From Eurosta solidaginis (taxonomy: Eukaryota; Arthropoda; Insecta; Diptera; Tephritidae): DNA of 64,000 bases. Under the pieces are notes generated by a model that was given only the letters and a program-made list of their open reading frames with translations, searched no databases and was not told the origin of the DNA. The stretch covers positions 269,850,662-269,914,661 of the forward strand of contig NC_090322.1 of assembly GCF_040869045.1 (NCBI RefSeq), in the 5' to 3' direction. Positions 1 to 9,480 of this stretch are shown piece by piece. Position 1 is the first letter of the stretch; every line of letters begins with the position of its first letter. The position numbers and the translations under genes were made by a program.

Positions 1-389
1 TATAATACAATACAAAATTATTTCATATCAACCAGGGATTGTAAATAACCAAACCAAGTAAGGGTGTCTAAGATTGGGTGTAATCCAGCTAAGTATTAGT
101 TGCGAATTTCTGTGACTGTTCGATTGTTTTTTTTTTTTTTTTGACATCAAGTATTATCAAAATATGGCGTATAATTTAAACGAGTTTGTCCACCCTAAAT
201 CAAAATATTCTTCTTTAATTTAATTCAAATCCTTTTCGACATCATATCCGCGCGCGTTAAGAGTTGTGGCCTTCATGTACCGGTTTATCCGCCAAACCCA
301 GAAACAACCAATTTCCAGTTCCCTAGCTCTCACGCAGGAAGAACTATATTTCGCAAAAATTAAACTCATCATGTTAACGCAACGACATC
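1..389. other. AT-rich stretch without a gene
   Basis: I see no ORF of substance, RNA gene or recognisable repeat end here. A run of about 20 T lies near 125-145. It precedes the BEL/Pao relic and may be decayed pol sequence, but nothing recognisable survives. Confidence 0.5.
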
Positions 390-399
390 ATTTCCCAGC

Positions 400-1312
400 A
401 TAATTCGCGCAATTAGAAGCCTCAAACCACATCAGCAAGAAAAGTTCATTGTTGACCCTCAATCCCGTGCTAGATAACGCTGGCATCCTGCGAGTTAAGG
501 GTCGTTTAGTTAATGCCGACATCAGCGAGAATGAACGATACCCGATAATTATCCCAGATAACTCCAAGTTCTGCTCACTGCTGACGCGGATTACCCCACA
601 AAATAATGTCTGACAACGGAAAGACGTTTGTTGGCGCACAACGAGCGATCCAGAGGGAGATAGCCCTATTCCTCAAAGAAGCAGCTGTTGATATTGCACA
701 AAGGTATGCGGTACAGGGCCTCTCTTGGCAATTCATACCGCCGTATGCCCCACACATGGGCGGCCTATGGGAAGCCGCAGTAAAAAGCTTCAAAACCCAT
801 TTCACAAAAGTAGCTGGAAATCAAAAGTTTACATTTGAGTAATTCACCACTCTCCTCATTCGAATCGAAGCAGTGCTCAATTCTCGCCCTCTCTCTCCTA
901 TGTCACAGGATCCAAGCGACTTACTAGCCCTAACTCCTGGACATTTTCTTCGAGGATCCCCCTTAACTTCCTCACCCGAACCGAATGCCGAAAACGTATC
1001 CCCTACTACGAAATGGCAAAGATTAAAGGTTCTGCATCACCAGTTCAGCTCACGTTGGAAGAGCGAGTACCTACAAACCTTGCATAAAAGATATAAATGG
1101 AAACATCCCCAACAAAATATTCGCGAAGGAGATATGGTCGTTATTAAAGACGACCTTCACCCCCCCCCAATGAATGGCGTTTGGGCCGAGTTATCAAACT
1201 CCATACGGGCGCCGATCAACGGGTTCGTGTGGTAGATGTCCGCACCCAAGCAGGTATAGTCACGCGAAACATTACTAAACTCTGCCTCCTCCCATCTCAG
1301 GAACTGCCGTCA
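400..1312 (+). pseudogene. BEL/Pao retrotransposon pol 3' end (integrase and C-terminal domain), broken
   Basis: Relic of the 3' part of a BEL/Pao pol gene, whose integrase would join element cDNA to the host chromosome. Around 450-595 a pre-integrase stretch with a GILRVKGRL-type motif is readable. It jumps near 597 directly into the second half of the integrase core (SDNGKTFVGA, then FIPPYAPHMGGLWEAAVKS), so the zinc-binding domain and the first half of the core are deleted. The BEL-specific C-terminal domain (LNSRPLSPMSQDPSDL, then TPGHFLRG) follows from about 873. Breaks seen: an in-frame TAA at 840-842, and a frameshift in the nine-C run at 1160-1168, after which the conserved tail continues in another frame to about 1312. 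Only one catalytic acidic position (the D of SDNG) remains. The family call is firm from these motifs; the clade within BEL/Pao is not determined. Confidence 0.85.
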
Positions 1313-1412
1313 TAGCAATTCTCTACATCAGCGAAGAATCTTCAACAAAGTCGACGGAACCTCAGAGGATCTCGAAGAGCGTCTACATCCCTCAGCTCCG
1401 CAGGCCGGCCGC

Positions 1413-2000
1413 CATGTTGAAGACATGAGTCAAATATACATATGCATATACGTACAATATTAATATATATAATCCTTACACCTTAATACTTACCTTAAAT
1501 ATGTAATATATACCTACCCTTTTTAATTATATATAGACATTTCAGAAATACTTACCCTTATTTGAAATACTTACCATTCAGAAATATTTACATTGTATAA
1601 AATCAATAACTCATACTCATATTTTACATTCACCCTGTATCGATTTAGTAAGCTACCGTTTGCCTAAAATATGCAGATTTAAGAAATGCATACATATTTT
1701 CCTATTTACCTATTTATACACTTACCGTTTTTCTCTCTCCTTAAGTTAAAAAGTAAGCGGTCCAACTGAATGCATTGGACCGCTTTTAAGTTAGTTGTTC
1801 GCCATCAGCCTAACTATATTCGCGCCGCTAATATAATTGATTAAACGTGTCAATCGTCAAACCAAATAATTAAAAATAATACAATTTATATTTTTATATT
1901 AAAACGAAAGTTGTCGCGCGTTTTTAATTTCTTTTCGCAGTGAAGTGCTTTGAAGTGAAGAAACCTTCCCCCTAACTCCCTTGTGCACATACCCCACATA
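1413..2000 (+). repeat. Probable 3' LTR of the BEL/Pao relic
   Basis: Directly after the pol relic a non-coding AT-rich block begins with TGTTGAAGACATG, a plausible LTR start (TG...). It contains a strong hairpin at 1755-1785. No matching 5' LTR lies in the window, so the right boundary (about 1940-2000) is a guess and the call is positional inference. Confidence 0.35.
1755..1785. repeat. Hairpin with 11-bp perfect stem
   Basis: AAGCGGTCCAA at 1755-1765 pairs with TTGGACCGCTT at 1775-1785 across a 9-base loop. It lies inside the putative BEL LTR and could be an RNA 3'-end or stability element. Function is inference. Confidence 0.6.
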
Positions 2001-2211
2001 GTGCATTTTTATACACTCCCAAAATGATAGTGAATGCTTGGTCGAAAAAGGTCGGGTTTTTAAATAAAATACTTGAAAATGCTTATTTGTTAACTTTAGT
2101 GATTTGATTTTGAACCATATCCGTCCCTCCGACCGTTTACAGGATTACTTGAGTAACAGAAATATCTTTACGAAATTTGGTATACTAGCTTATCTGGACC
2201 CAGGATAGATT

Positions 2212-2674
2212 ATTTAACAATTTGGGAAAAATTTAAACAACGTGACATCAGGACGGACAAGGCGACAGCTGTTTCGATTATACCTTGTAAATCTCTTCAA
2301 AGCCTTTTCTCCCGGGAGTGGGAGTCGAACCCGCACTCCTACGATAGTTGAAATGGTTATAAACGCATTCAGCTACGTCATGCCTTAGTTGTTGTAAAGT
2401 TTTTCCCAATTGCCTTCTTTTTGCATATTTTAATCTTTTACACATTGCATACTTGGTACGACGGTTTTCAAAGAAACTTTTGTTTTGTTGCTGTTTTTGT
2501 TCTATTTATAGAACTACAACGAATTAACCAATAATGTATGTTTGTATGATTTAATCGGGGATTGCCTGTATTGCTTTTTTAAATGTATGAAAACATTTAT
2601 TTGAAGCACTCCCGGGAGAAAAGGCTTTGAAGAGATTTACAAGGTATAATCGAAACAGCTGTCGCCTTGTCCGA
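2212..2674 (-). mobile_element. TIR/foldback element with internal tRNA-like Pol III boxes
   Basis: The insertion is bounded by a 12-bp direct repeat (ccaggatagatt at 2200-2211 and 2675-2686). Its arms at about 2253-2322 and 2605-2674 are inverted copies of about 68 bp (left: cggacaaggcgacagctg; right: cagctgtcgccttgtccg). Read on the minus strand, the centre has an A-box-like TAGCTGAATGCG (2364-2375) and a B-box-like GGTTCGACTCC (2321-2331), about 44 bases apart as in tRNA promoters. I could not build a good cloverleaf. Partial relatives lie at 34480-34610 and 47925-48030. The latter keeps the distal end (aatttgggaaaaatt) next to internal sequence, suggesting the full TIR is longer and the right end here is truncated. 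It could be a TIR element that captured a tRNA-derived promoter, or a SINE carrying an inverted duplication. Confidence 0.7.
2321..2375 (-). promoter_or_regulatory. Putative Pol III A and B boxes
   Basis: On the minus strand, TAGCTGAATGCG approximates the A-box and GGTTCGACTCC fits the B-box consensus GGTTCRANNCC exactly. Order and spacing are those of a type 2 internal promoter. Whether it is transcribed is unknown. Confidence 0.5.
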
Positions 2675-3787
2675 CCAGGATAGATTTGTTTTCAAAATGG
2701 ATGCCCACTTTTTCGATATCGAAAATTTCGAAAAATGGACAAAAGTAGATAAAGTTATAAAATTTAATATGTGTGTTGATTTTATGACAATAATTGGAAA
2801 TTTTGCTGTCCTTGCTATTATATATACACGTTGTGGAAATTAACAAAATCGAGTGGGAACCACGCCCACTTAAAAAAATATTTCAAAGGTTAATGGTAAC
2901 AAAAAATTTTCACTTTTGCGGTATGTAATTAAATTACATTGACATTTCACCGCAATAATGATATGATATAGTAAAGTACGAAAACTTTAAAATTAATAAT
3001 TTTTAGGTAATTTCTCTATAATACTATTAATGCCATAAATCGAACGATGATCGACCTATCCTAATGGAATTTGGTATAAGAATTATTTTTATAACAAACC
3101 TTGTTTCCTGTAAAAATTGACGAAATCAGTTGGCTGTGGCTGCTTTTTATACCCAGCCGTACTTTTCTCCTTCCGTCCGTTTGTTAACACCATAACTTGA
3201 GCAAAATTTGAGATATCTTATCCAAATTCAGTGCATGGGCTTATTTGAACTTTAAATATATTTGTGTTGAAAATGGTCTAAATCGACTAATAACTATGCC
3301 TACTTTTTCGATATCGAAAATTGGAAAAAATGTAAAAATGCATTGAAAAATACTGGCAAAGTGGTGAAGCTATGCAGGCGGACTAACTTTATAACGCCAA
3401 ATAGAAATTTTGGAAAATTGGCGAGGCACCGCAAACTTTTGCGAGAAAAAAATTTGAAAAAGTTGCTTAAAGTTTTAAATATCACAAAATTGGCAATCTA
3501 TTTATGACACATAACTACATTCACATGTTTGATATTTAAGTACAAAAACGAAAATTTGAAAAAAATTGTGAACGTTACTAGTCTGCTCCTTTTAATTAAG
3601 CTCTTCAGAGAACTCTTAATATCCAAGACGAACAAATAGCGACCAAATTTGACGAGATTTGGGCAGGAATATTACTTATATGACAGTAACTGGTTTTTAT
3701 GATATCCTTAATATATATGTATATAAGAGCACACGCTGGGTATATAATGTGAAACCGAACCCGAACTTAGACTTCCTTACTTATTTT

Positions 3788-4273
3788 GGTAAAAGTCTAG
3801 TTGAGAGGGTGTCAAAAGACGCGTATTGACCTCGACAAGAATAATCCGAAGGCGGAAAAGAAAAATTGTATCTCTGTCCGGAGATATTTGCAGTTGAAGT
3901 TGGCGATTTTCATGTGGTTGTTGTAATGTTGATCTACCCACAAAAAAAAAAATTGTGAACATAAGTGTTTTGCGCGGATATATTTTTGCTCTCCAAACCG
4001 GTGTTGGACCCACCCAGGGTAATTTTTTATCAGGGTTGCCGAAGGCCGCCAATGCAGAAAGGTGGTCTGTGCAAAAATACTATGGATCCCATCCCCGGTT
4101 ACGGAGGGATCCGGGATAATTTTTCGGTTTGTCGTTAATATCTTTTGAACGAGCTAAAATTTTTATTTCCCGCCTTCGTATTATTGTTGTCGAGGTCAAT
4201 ACGCGTCTTTTGATACCTCTATCGATATTTTTGGTATCGTATTAGCAGTCGACCCCTCAACTAGACTTTTACC
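3788..4273. mobile_element. MITE, 486 bp, with long TIRs and 8-bp TSD
   Basis: The ends are GGTAAAAGTCTAGTTGAG and its complement. The inverted arms run about 75-100 bp, the left arm having lost a few tens of bases relative to the right; both contain the block acgcgtattgacctcgac. The flanks carry a perfect 8-bp duplication (cttatttt at 3780-3787 and 4274-4281), which fits a hAT- or P-like transposase acting in trans. It is non-coding and sits in the terminus of the preceding repeat, so it is younger than that repeat. Confidence 0.85.
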
Positions 4274-4281
4274 CTTATTTT

Positions 4282-4937
4282 GAATGCAGTATCCACAGCT
4301 GAGGATGATCTAGCCATAGATTTCCCATAGTGTACATTTTACAATCTGTACTAAAATTTACATGTTATATATTTGATCTTTGTATTACAGTTTGAAGGGC
4401 TAAGAATGAAAAAAAAACAATTATGTGATTTATGCGAACCACTCTAATGTATATATATTTATATATGTATACATATACCAGTTTTTAAAACAAAGATATC
4501 CAAACCGGGAAAAAAGCAAAAAAATTACTAAAAAGCGATTATTATTATAAATATTAAAATTGTTTTGATCCCTGGTGTCAACAAAAACAATTTGATACAC
4601 GCCAACATCAACCAACACAACATTCTATAGAACGTATTCTACGTTACCGCATAGGTAGGCCAAGTTTATGTTAACGAACACGTGCTTATTGTCAATGAAA
4701 TAAGGAGTTGTGAGAGGTCGTACATGTTGTGTGTATCGTTAAGTTTTTTCTCTATTAGAATGTTGGCCCTGATTTTGAATTTTTCATTGCCAATAAAATG
4801 AGAGAGAAAATCGTAAATCAAATTGCATTTTAAAGACAAATTAACTAGCGTTATGCGACACACAGCAACAGGCCGATAGGACACGACATAACATGAGCGT
4901 AGGCGTAGTAAAATATTAAACATTGCGTATATATAGT
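4282..4937. other. No recognisable gene or repeat
   Basis: AT-rich sequence with an alternating TA/CA tract around 4447-4480. I found no inverted ends, coding motifs or matches elsewhere in the window. Possible older host intergenic sequence. Confidence 0.4.
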
Positions 4938-5099
4938 ACTAGCCTTTACCCGCGGCCCCGTCCGCAAGGAGAAAATGAAATATATGGGCTATTCACGTTA
5001 GCCTGCTTATCAAGCTATCTGTTTAAACATTTTTGTCTGTCTAATGCAATTTATTTTTGTAATTGAGTAAAAAAAAGAACTATATGAGCTGATAACCTG

Positions 5100-7880
5100 A
5101 TAGGATTCCCAAATGATCCCGAAATTATCCAGAAAAAGCCACGAAATGACCCCGACGCTATCGCGGACGGATCACGAAACCCATACAGAAACGCCCCGGA
5201 AGGGTCTCCAAAAGTTCCCGAAATAGTCCCAAAAAACCCGAAATGACAACGACACGATTCTAGACTTATACAGAGAACCACACAGAAATGATCCCTGAAG
5301 GGTACCAAGGTGATCCCGAAATAGTCCCGAAAAAGTTCCGAAATTACCCTGACGGGCTCCCGGATGGACCTCAAAAACCATCCAGGAAGGGTTCCTAAAG
5401 TATCCCGACATAGTCCAGAAAAATCTCCGAAAAATGTCCAAAATGATGCCGGGGGATCCACAACGGATAGCGAAAACCATAGAGAAATTTTTCCGGAAGG
5501 GTCCCAAAATGATCCCGAAATAGTCCGAAAATGACCCCGATGGAATCCCGCACGGATCCAGATGTGATCTCGGAAGGGTTTCAAACCTATCCCGAAAAAG
5601 TAACAAAAAAAATTTCAAAATGAATCTTACGGCATCCTGGACGGATCCAGAAATGATCCCAACATGGTCCCGAAATGACCCTGATGGATCCGACAAACGA
5701 TCAAGAATTGATGGCGGAAGGGTCCTCAAATGATCCCGAAATAATACAGATAAAGTCATGGAACGACCCCTAAAGGGTCCTCAAATGATCCCGAAATAGT
5801 CCCGAAAAAGTCCCGAAATTACCCTGATGGGTTCCCGTGCAGATGCCGAAATCCATCCAGGAGTGATGCCGGAAGGTTCCCCAAAAGATCCCGTATTATC
5901 CCTGAAAAAGTCCCGAAATTACCCCGACGGGATCCCGGACGGATCCCGAAAATCATCCAGAAATGACTCCGAAAGAGTCCCGAAGAAGTCCCGTAATGTC
6001 CAATGTCCAATGTTTGGCCCAAAATGATTCCGAAATAGTTTCGGAAAAGTCCACAAATTACCCTGACAGGATCCCGGACGAATCCTGAAAACTATGCTTA
6101 AATGATCCCTAAAAAGTCTCGAAATGACCCCGACGGGATCTCGGGCGGATCCCCAAAACTATCTAGAAATGATGAAGGAAGGTACCCAAAATGATTCCGA
6201 AAAAGTCCTGAAATGACCCCGACGGGATTCCGGACGGATCCCGAAAACCATCCAGAAATAATGCCGAAAGGTACACCAAATGATTCCGAAATGACCCAGA
6301 CGGGATCCCTTACGGATCCCGAAAACAATGCAGAAATGATGCCGGAAAGGACCCAAATGATCCCTAAATAGTTCTGAAATGACCCCGTCGGGACCCCGGA
6401 CGGATCCCGGAAACTATTCAGAACTGATGCCGGAAAGGTCTTCAAATAATCCCGTATTAGTCGAGAATAAGTCCCGAAATGACCCCGACGGGGTCTCTCA
6501 CGGATCCCGAAAACCATCAAGAAATGATTCCGGAAAGGTCCTCAAATGATCCCGTATTAGTCGAGAAAAAGTCCCGGAATGACCCCGACGGGATCCCGGA
6601 CTGATCCCGAAAGCTATTCAGAAATGATGCCGGAAAGTTCCTCAAATGATCCCTTAATAGTCCCGAAATGACTCTGAAGGGATCCCCGACGGATCCCGGA
6701 AACTATCCAGAAAGTATGCCGGAAAGGTTCTCAAATGATCCGCAAATAGTACCGAAATTACCCTAACGGAATCCGGACGGATCCCGAAAACCATCCAGAA
6801 ATGATGGCGAAAGGGTCCCCAAATGATCCCGTATTAGCGGCGAAAGTCTCGAAATTACCCCGACGGGATCCCGGACGGATCCAGAAAACCATCTAGAAAT
6901 GATGCCGGAAGGTACCCCAAATGATCCCGAAAAAGTCCTGAAATGACCACGAAGGGATCCCGAACGAATCTCGAAAACCATCCAGATATGATGCCGAAAG
7001 GGAACCCAAATGATCCCCAAATAGTGCCGAAATGACCATGACGGGATCCCGGACGGATCCCGAAAACTATCCAGAAATGATGGCGAAAGGGCCCCCAAAT
7101 GATCCCGTATTAGTCGAGAAAAAGTCTCGAAATGACCCCGACCGGATCCCGGACGAATCCAGAAAACCATCTGGAAATGATGGCGGAATGTACCCCAAAT
7201 GATCCCGAAAAAGTCCTGAAATGACCCCTTCGGGATCCCGGACGAATCCCGAAAACCATCCAGAAATGATGCCGGAAGGGAACCCAAATGATACCGAAAA
7301 AGTCCCGAAATTACCCCTACGAGATCCCGAACGGATACCAAAAGCAATCCAGAAATGATGCCGGAAAGGTCCTCAAATGATCCCTTAATAGTCCTGAAAT
7401 GACCCTGAAGGGATCCCGGACGAATCTCGAAAACCATCCAGAAATGATGCCGGACGGGGAACCCAAATTATCCGGAAAAAGTCCCGAAATGACGCCGACG
7501 GGATCCCGGACGGATCCCGAAAACCATCCAGAAATAATGCCGAAAGGGTCCCAAGTGATCCCGTATTAGTCGATCAAAAGTCCCGAAATGACCCCGACGG
7601 GATGCCGGACGGATCCCGAAACCCATCCAGAAATTATGCCGGAAGGGTCCCCAAATGATCGCGAAATAGTCCCGAAATGATCCCTGAATATTCCCGAAAA
7701 AGTCCCAAAATAACCCCGACGGGATCCCGGCGGGTCCCGAAAACTATACAGAAATTATCCCGGAAGGGTCCAAAAATGATCCCGAAATAGTCCCGAGAAA
7801 GTCCCGAAATGACCCCGGCGGGATCCCGGACGGATCCCGAAAGCCATCCACAAATGATCCCGCAAGGTTCTCGATATGAC
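5100..7880. repeat. Minisatellite array i (~100-bp higher-order unit of 11-bp submonomers)
   Basis: Roughly 28 units of about 90-100 bp, each made of about nine 11-bp submonomers around ATCCCGAAATG (variants gaccccgacgg, gatcccggacg, gatgccggaag, ggtccccaaat). The array is near 50% GC in an AT-rich setting. The first units carry landmarks (acgctatcgcggac, then gacacgattctagac) repeated in the same order at the left edge of the other copies. The many minus-strand open frames are a by-product: the repeat's complement has no stop in any frame. Confidence 0.9.
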
Positions 7881-8484
7881 CCTAACGGGAGTACAAATAA
7901 AGTGAAGCTAATTATAAAACCATGTTAATAAGGCAGCAGGTGCGTTGGAGCGAATAAAAAGTTACAAAGAAACATACAGGTAAAGCTAATAAAAGCGTGC
8001 TAATAAAAACAATTGAAGGAGGGCGGATGGCGGGAGGAGACGGAGAGCACCACCGACCGTTTTTCCAAAATTGTTTAGATCTCCACCTGTATGAGCGAGA
8101 TACCAGAAATTACTGATTTAGGAGAACATGTATATTGAGTTATAACAATTTATAGATTTTATATCAGAGGGGTTCAGAAGGGGGGAGGGGGGCGGAGGGT
8201 GTCACTGCTCATTATGTAAGCCCTCGACTTATTTGACCCATTGCGTCTGTAATATTGGTGAAGGCCCGTATAGGTAAAGTTATAATGTGTAAAAAATATT
8301 AAAAAGTATTTGTTCGAAGGGGGTCGTGGGTCCCCTACCCCCCTTCCCTTTCCATGTTCGAAAAAAAATTTCGCTAGTAGACTATTGTCTGTGTCCCAAA
8401 TTTCATCAAAATCCGTGTAGCCGTTCTGGCGTGATTCAGTCACACAGACGAAAAAATACAATAATTAAATTATAACTGTTCCTA

Positions 8485-8506
8485 GGGGGGGGGGGGGGGG
8501 GGGGGG
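8485..8506 (+). repeat. Uninterrupted run of 22 G
   Basis: Inside the trailer of copy i, where copy ii has only a short G-rich string (cctagggggcgggg). A local homopolymer expansion with G-quadruplex potential; its true length may be affected by sequencing error. Confidence 0.85.
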
Positions 8507-9144
8507 CCTCCCGGCTTTTCAAAAAAATATAGCTAGTACATCCTTAGACTATTGGCTATATGCGTGCCAAATTTCATCCAAATCGGTTCAGCCGTTCTTA
8601 CGTGAATGAGTCACAAAGCCAAACGTCTGGACAAACATACAAACATCCAAACTTTCCCATTTATAATATATATTAGATTATAGGTAGTTCAAAATATGTT
8701 TTAGGAAAATAATTTTGATCAGCCTCTTGCCTTTAGGGACGCTTTAGAAAAGAGTTATGACAGATTAGGTTCCGGCTGACCGCAAAAACCTCATTATTTC
8801 ATTCACCCCTACGCTTTTCACCCTTTATTTTATAGTATATATTGTAACGAATGTTAGCAGCACTGAGCGATGCTATCGTCTCTAAGCCGATGCTAACCAG
8901 CGACGTGAATGCACATCAATAATTCAGTCATTATGTATCTACATAAACGAATAAATAATTGCGTCTACACATATGTACGTATACGAACATCGGAGCGGCA
9001 ATTCACAAATACATGCATATATCTTATCTGAGTTGTCACAAGAGAGAGCAATAATTTGTGCACGTAGTTGTGGCTGGAGATTTTGTAGCCGAACTAACTA
9101 GTAACTTCTGGAAATCGAAGAGCCTAGAAGTATGCAGCGTAAAC

Positions 9145-9152
9145 TATAAAAG
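9145..9152 (+). promoter_or_regulatory. TATA box in 5' LTR
   Basis: TATAAAAG, upstream of the likely R region. The equivalent in the 3' LTR is 12160-12167. Confidence 0.7.
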
Positions 9153-9317
9153 CGGGGCAGGCGAGTAGGAAGCAATTCAGTTTGAGTTGAGCAATCAATC
9201 AGTTATTGATTAAGCACGCGATCTAGCAGCCAATAGTAGAGTTCAATTTGAGTTATCAATCAGTTTGGTTATTAAGCCAGCGAGTAGCAAAGTATAAGTG
9301 TCATTGTGAAGTACTTT

Positions 9318-9323
9318 AATAAA
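9318..9323 (+). promoter_or_regulatory. AATAAA polyadenylation signal in LTR
   Basis: AATAAA about 170 bases after the TATA box. The copy in the 3' LTR (12333-12338) would serve the transcript 3' end. Confidence 0.55.
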
Positions 9324-9430
9324 GGCCATTTTTCCATTATTCAATATTGGAGTTATTTATTCAACAGTTTAGTGATTCGAACTTAGCAGAGGATTGCAAA
9401 TAAGAGGATTTGCAAGTAAATTCGTTACAA

Positions 9431-9446
9431 TTGGTGTCAGAGGAGG
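9431..9446 (+). promoter_or_regulatory. Primer-binding site, tRNA-Leu type
   Basis: TTGGTGTCAGAGGAGG begins one base after the LTR. TGGTGTCAGA is complementary to the 3' end of insect tRNA-Leu including its CCA (tRNA identity from general knowledge). The older copy has TGGTGTCAGAAG at the same place. Confidence 0.7.
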
Positions 9447-9480
9447 AATTGTTGAATAAATTCCAGAGGACTACAAGGAC

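Larger units (their letters stand above)
2090..3779. repeat. Degenerate non-coding repeat of the cgcccac/gtgggcg family
   Basis: AT-rich sequence with recurring modules: 'ttaacac-ataacttgag', 'cccactttttcgatatcg' and 'ggcaccgc'. It ends near 3745-3779 with the family terminus (ctgggtatataatg, then gaacttagacttcctt). The same modules and terminus occur at 25881-26930, 48058-49945 and 55170-57279. No protein is encoded. It is interrupted at 2212-2674 by a TIR element and followed directly by a MITE. A second internal start-like motif near 3150 (tttttatacccagcc) suggests two fused copies. Confidence 0.6.
4938..8678 (+). mobile_element. Composite non-coding element, copy i
   Basis: First of four long copies sharing the same ends. 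It starts with ACTAGCCTTTACCCGCGG, has a ~160-bp unique leader (gttagcctgcttatcaag, then tttttgtaattgagtaaa), an internal minisatellite (5100-7880), then a ~790-bp trailer. The trailer carries tggagcgaat, two related ~165-bp modules around 'caaatttcatcaaaatcc' and 'gccgttct', an aaacatccaaac microsatellite, and ends ccatttataatatatatt. There is no reading frame for a transposase or polymerase. The start and end motifs resemble short repeats seen widely in arthropod genomes; that is recollection, not a search. I infer it is a non-autonomous element, superfamily unassigned. Confidence 0.75.
8843..9429 (+). repeat. 5' LTR of gag-protease retrotransposon copy 1
   Basis: 587 bp, TGTAACGA...TTCGTTACA, with short inverted ends tgtaacga/tcgttaca. 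It contains a TATA box and an AATAAA signal, giving a U3-R-U5 layout. It matches 11858-12444 over its whole length as far as I can see. Confidence 0.95.

Noticed and set aside
2311..2388. A true tRNA gene on the minus strand
   Set aside because: A and B boxes are present but I could not pair acceptor, D and anticodon stems; it lies inside a mobile element.
5051..7437. Long minus-strand open frames (177-224 codons) in array i as genes
   Set aside because: They overlap in several phases, consist of 11-residue repeats dictated by the 11-bp submonomer, have no conserved start, and change frame between units.
4938..8678. A CRISPR-like array
   Set aside because: Units are contiguous tandem minisatellite copies with graded divergence and no unique spacers, in eukaryotic DNA.
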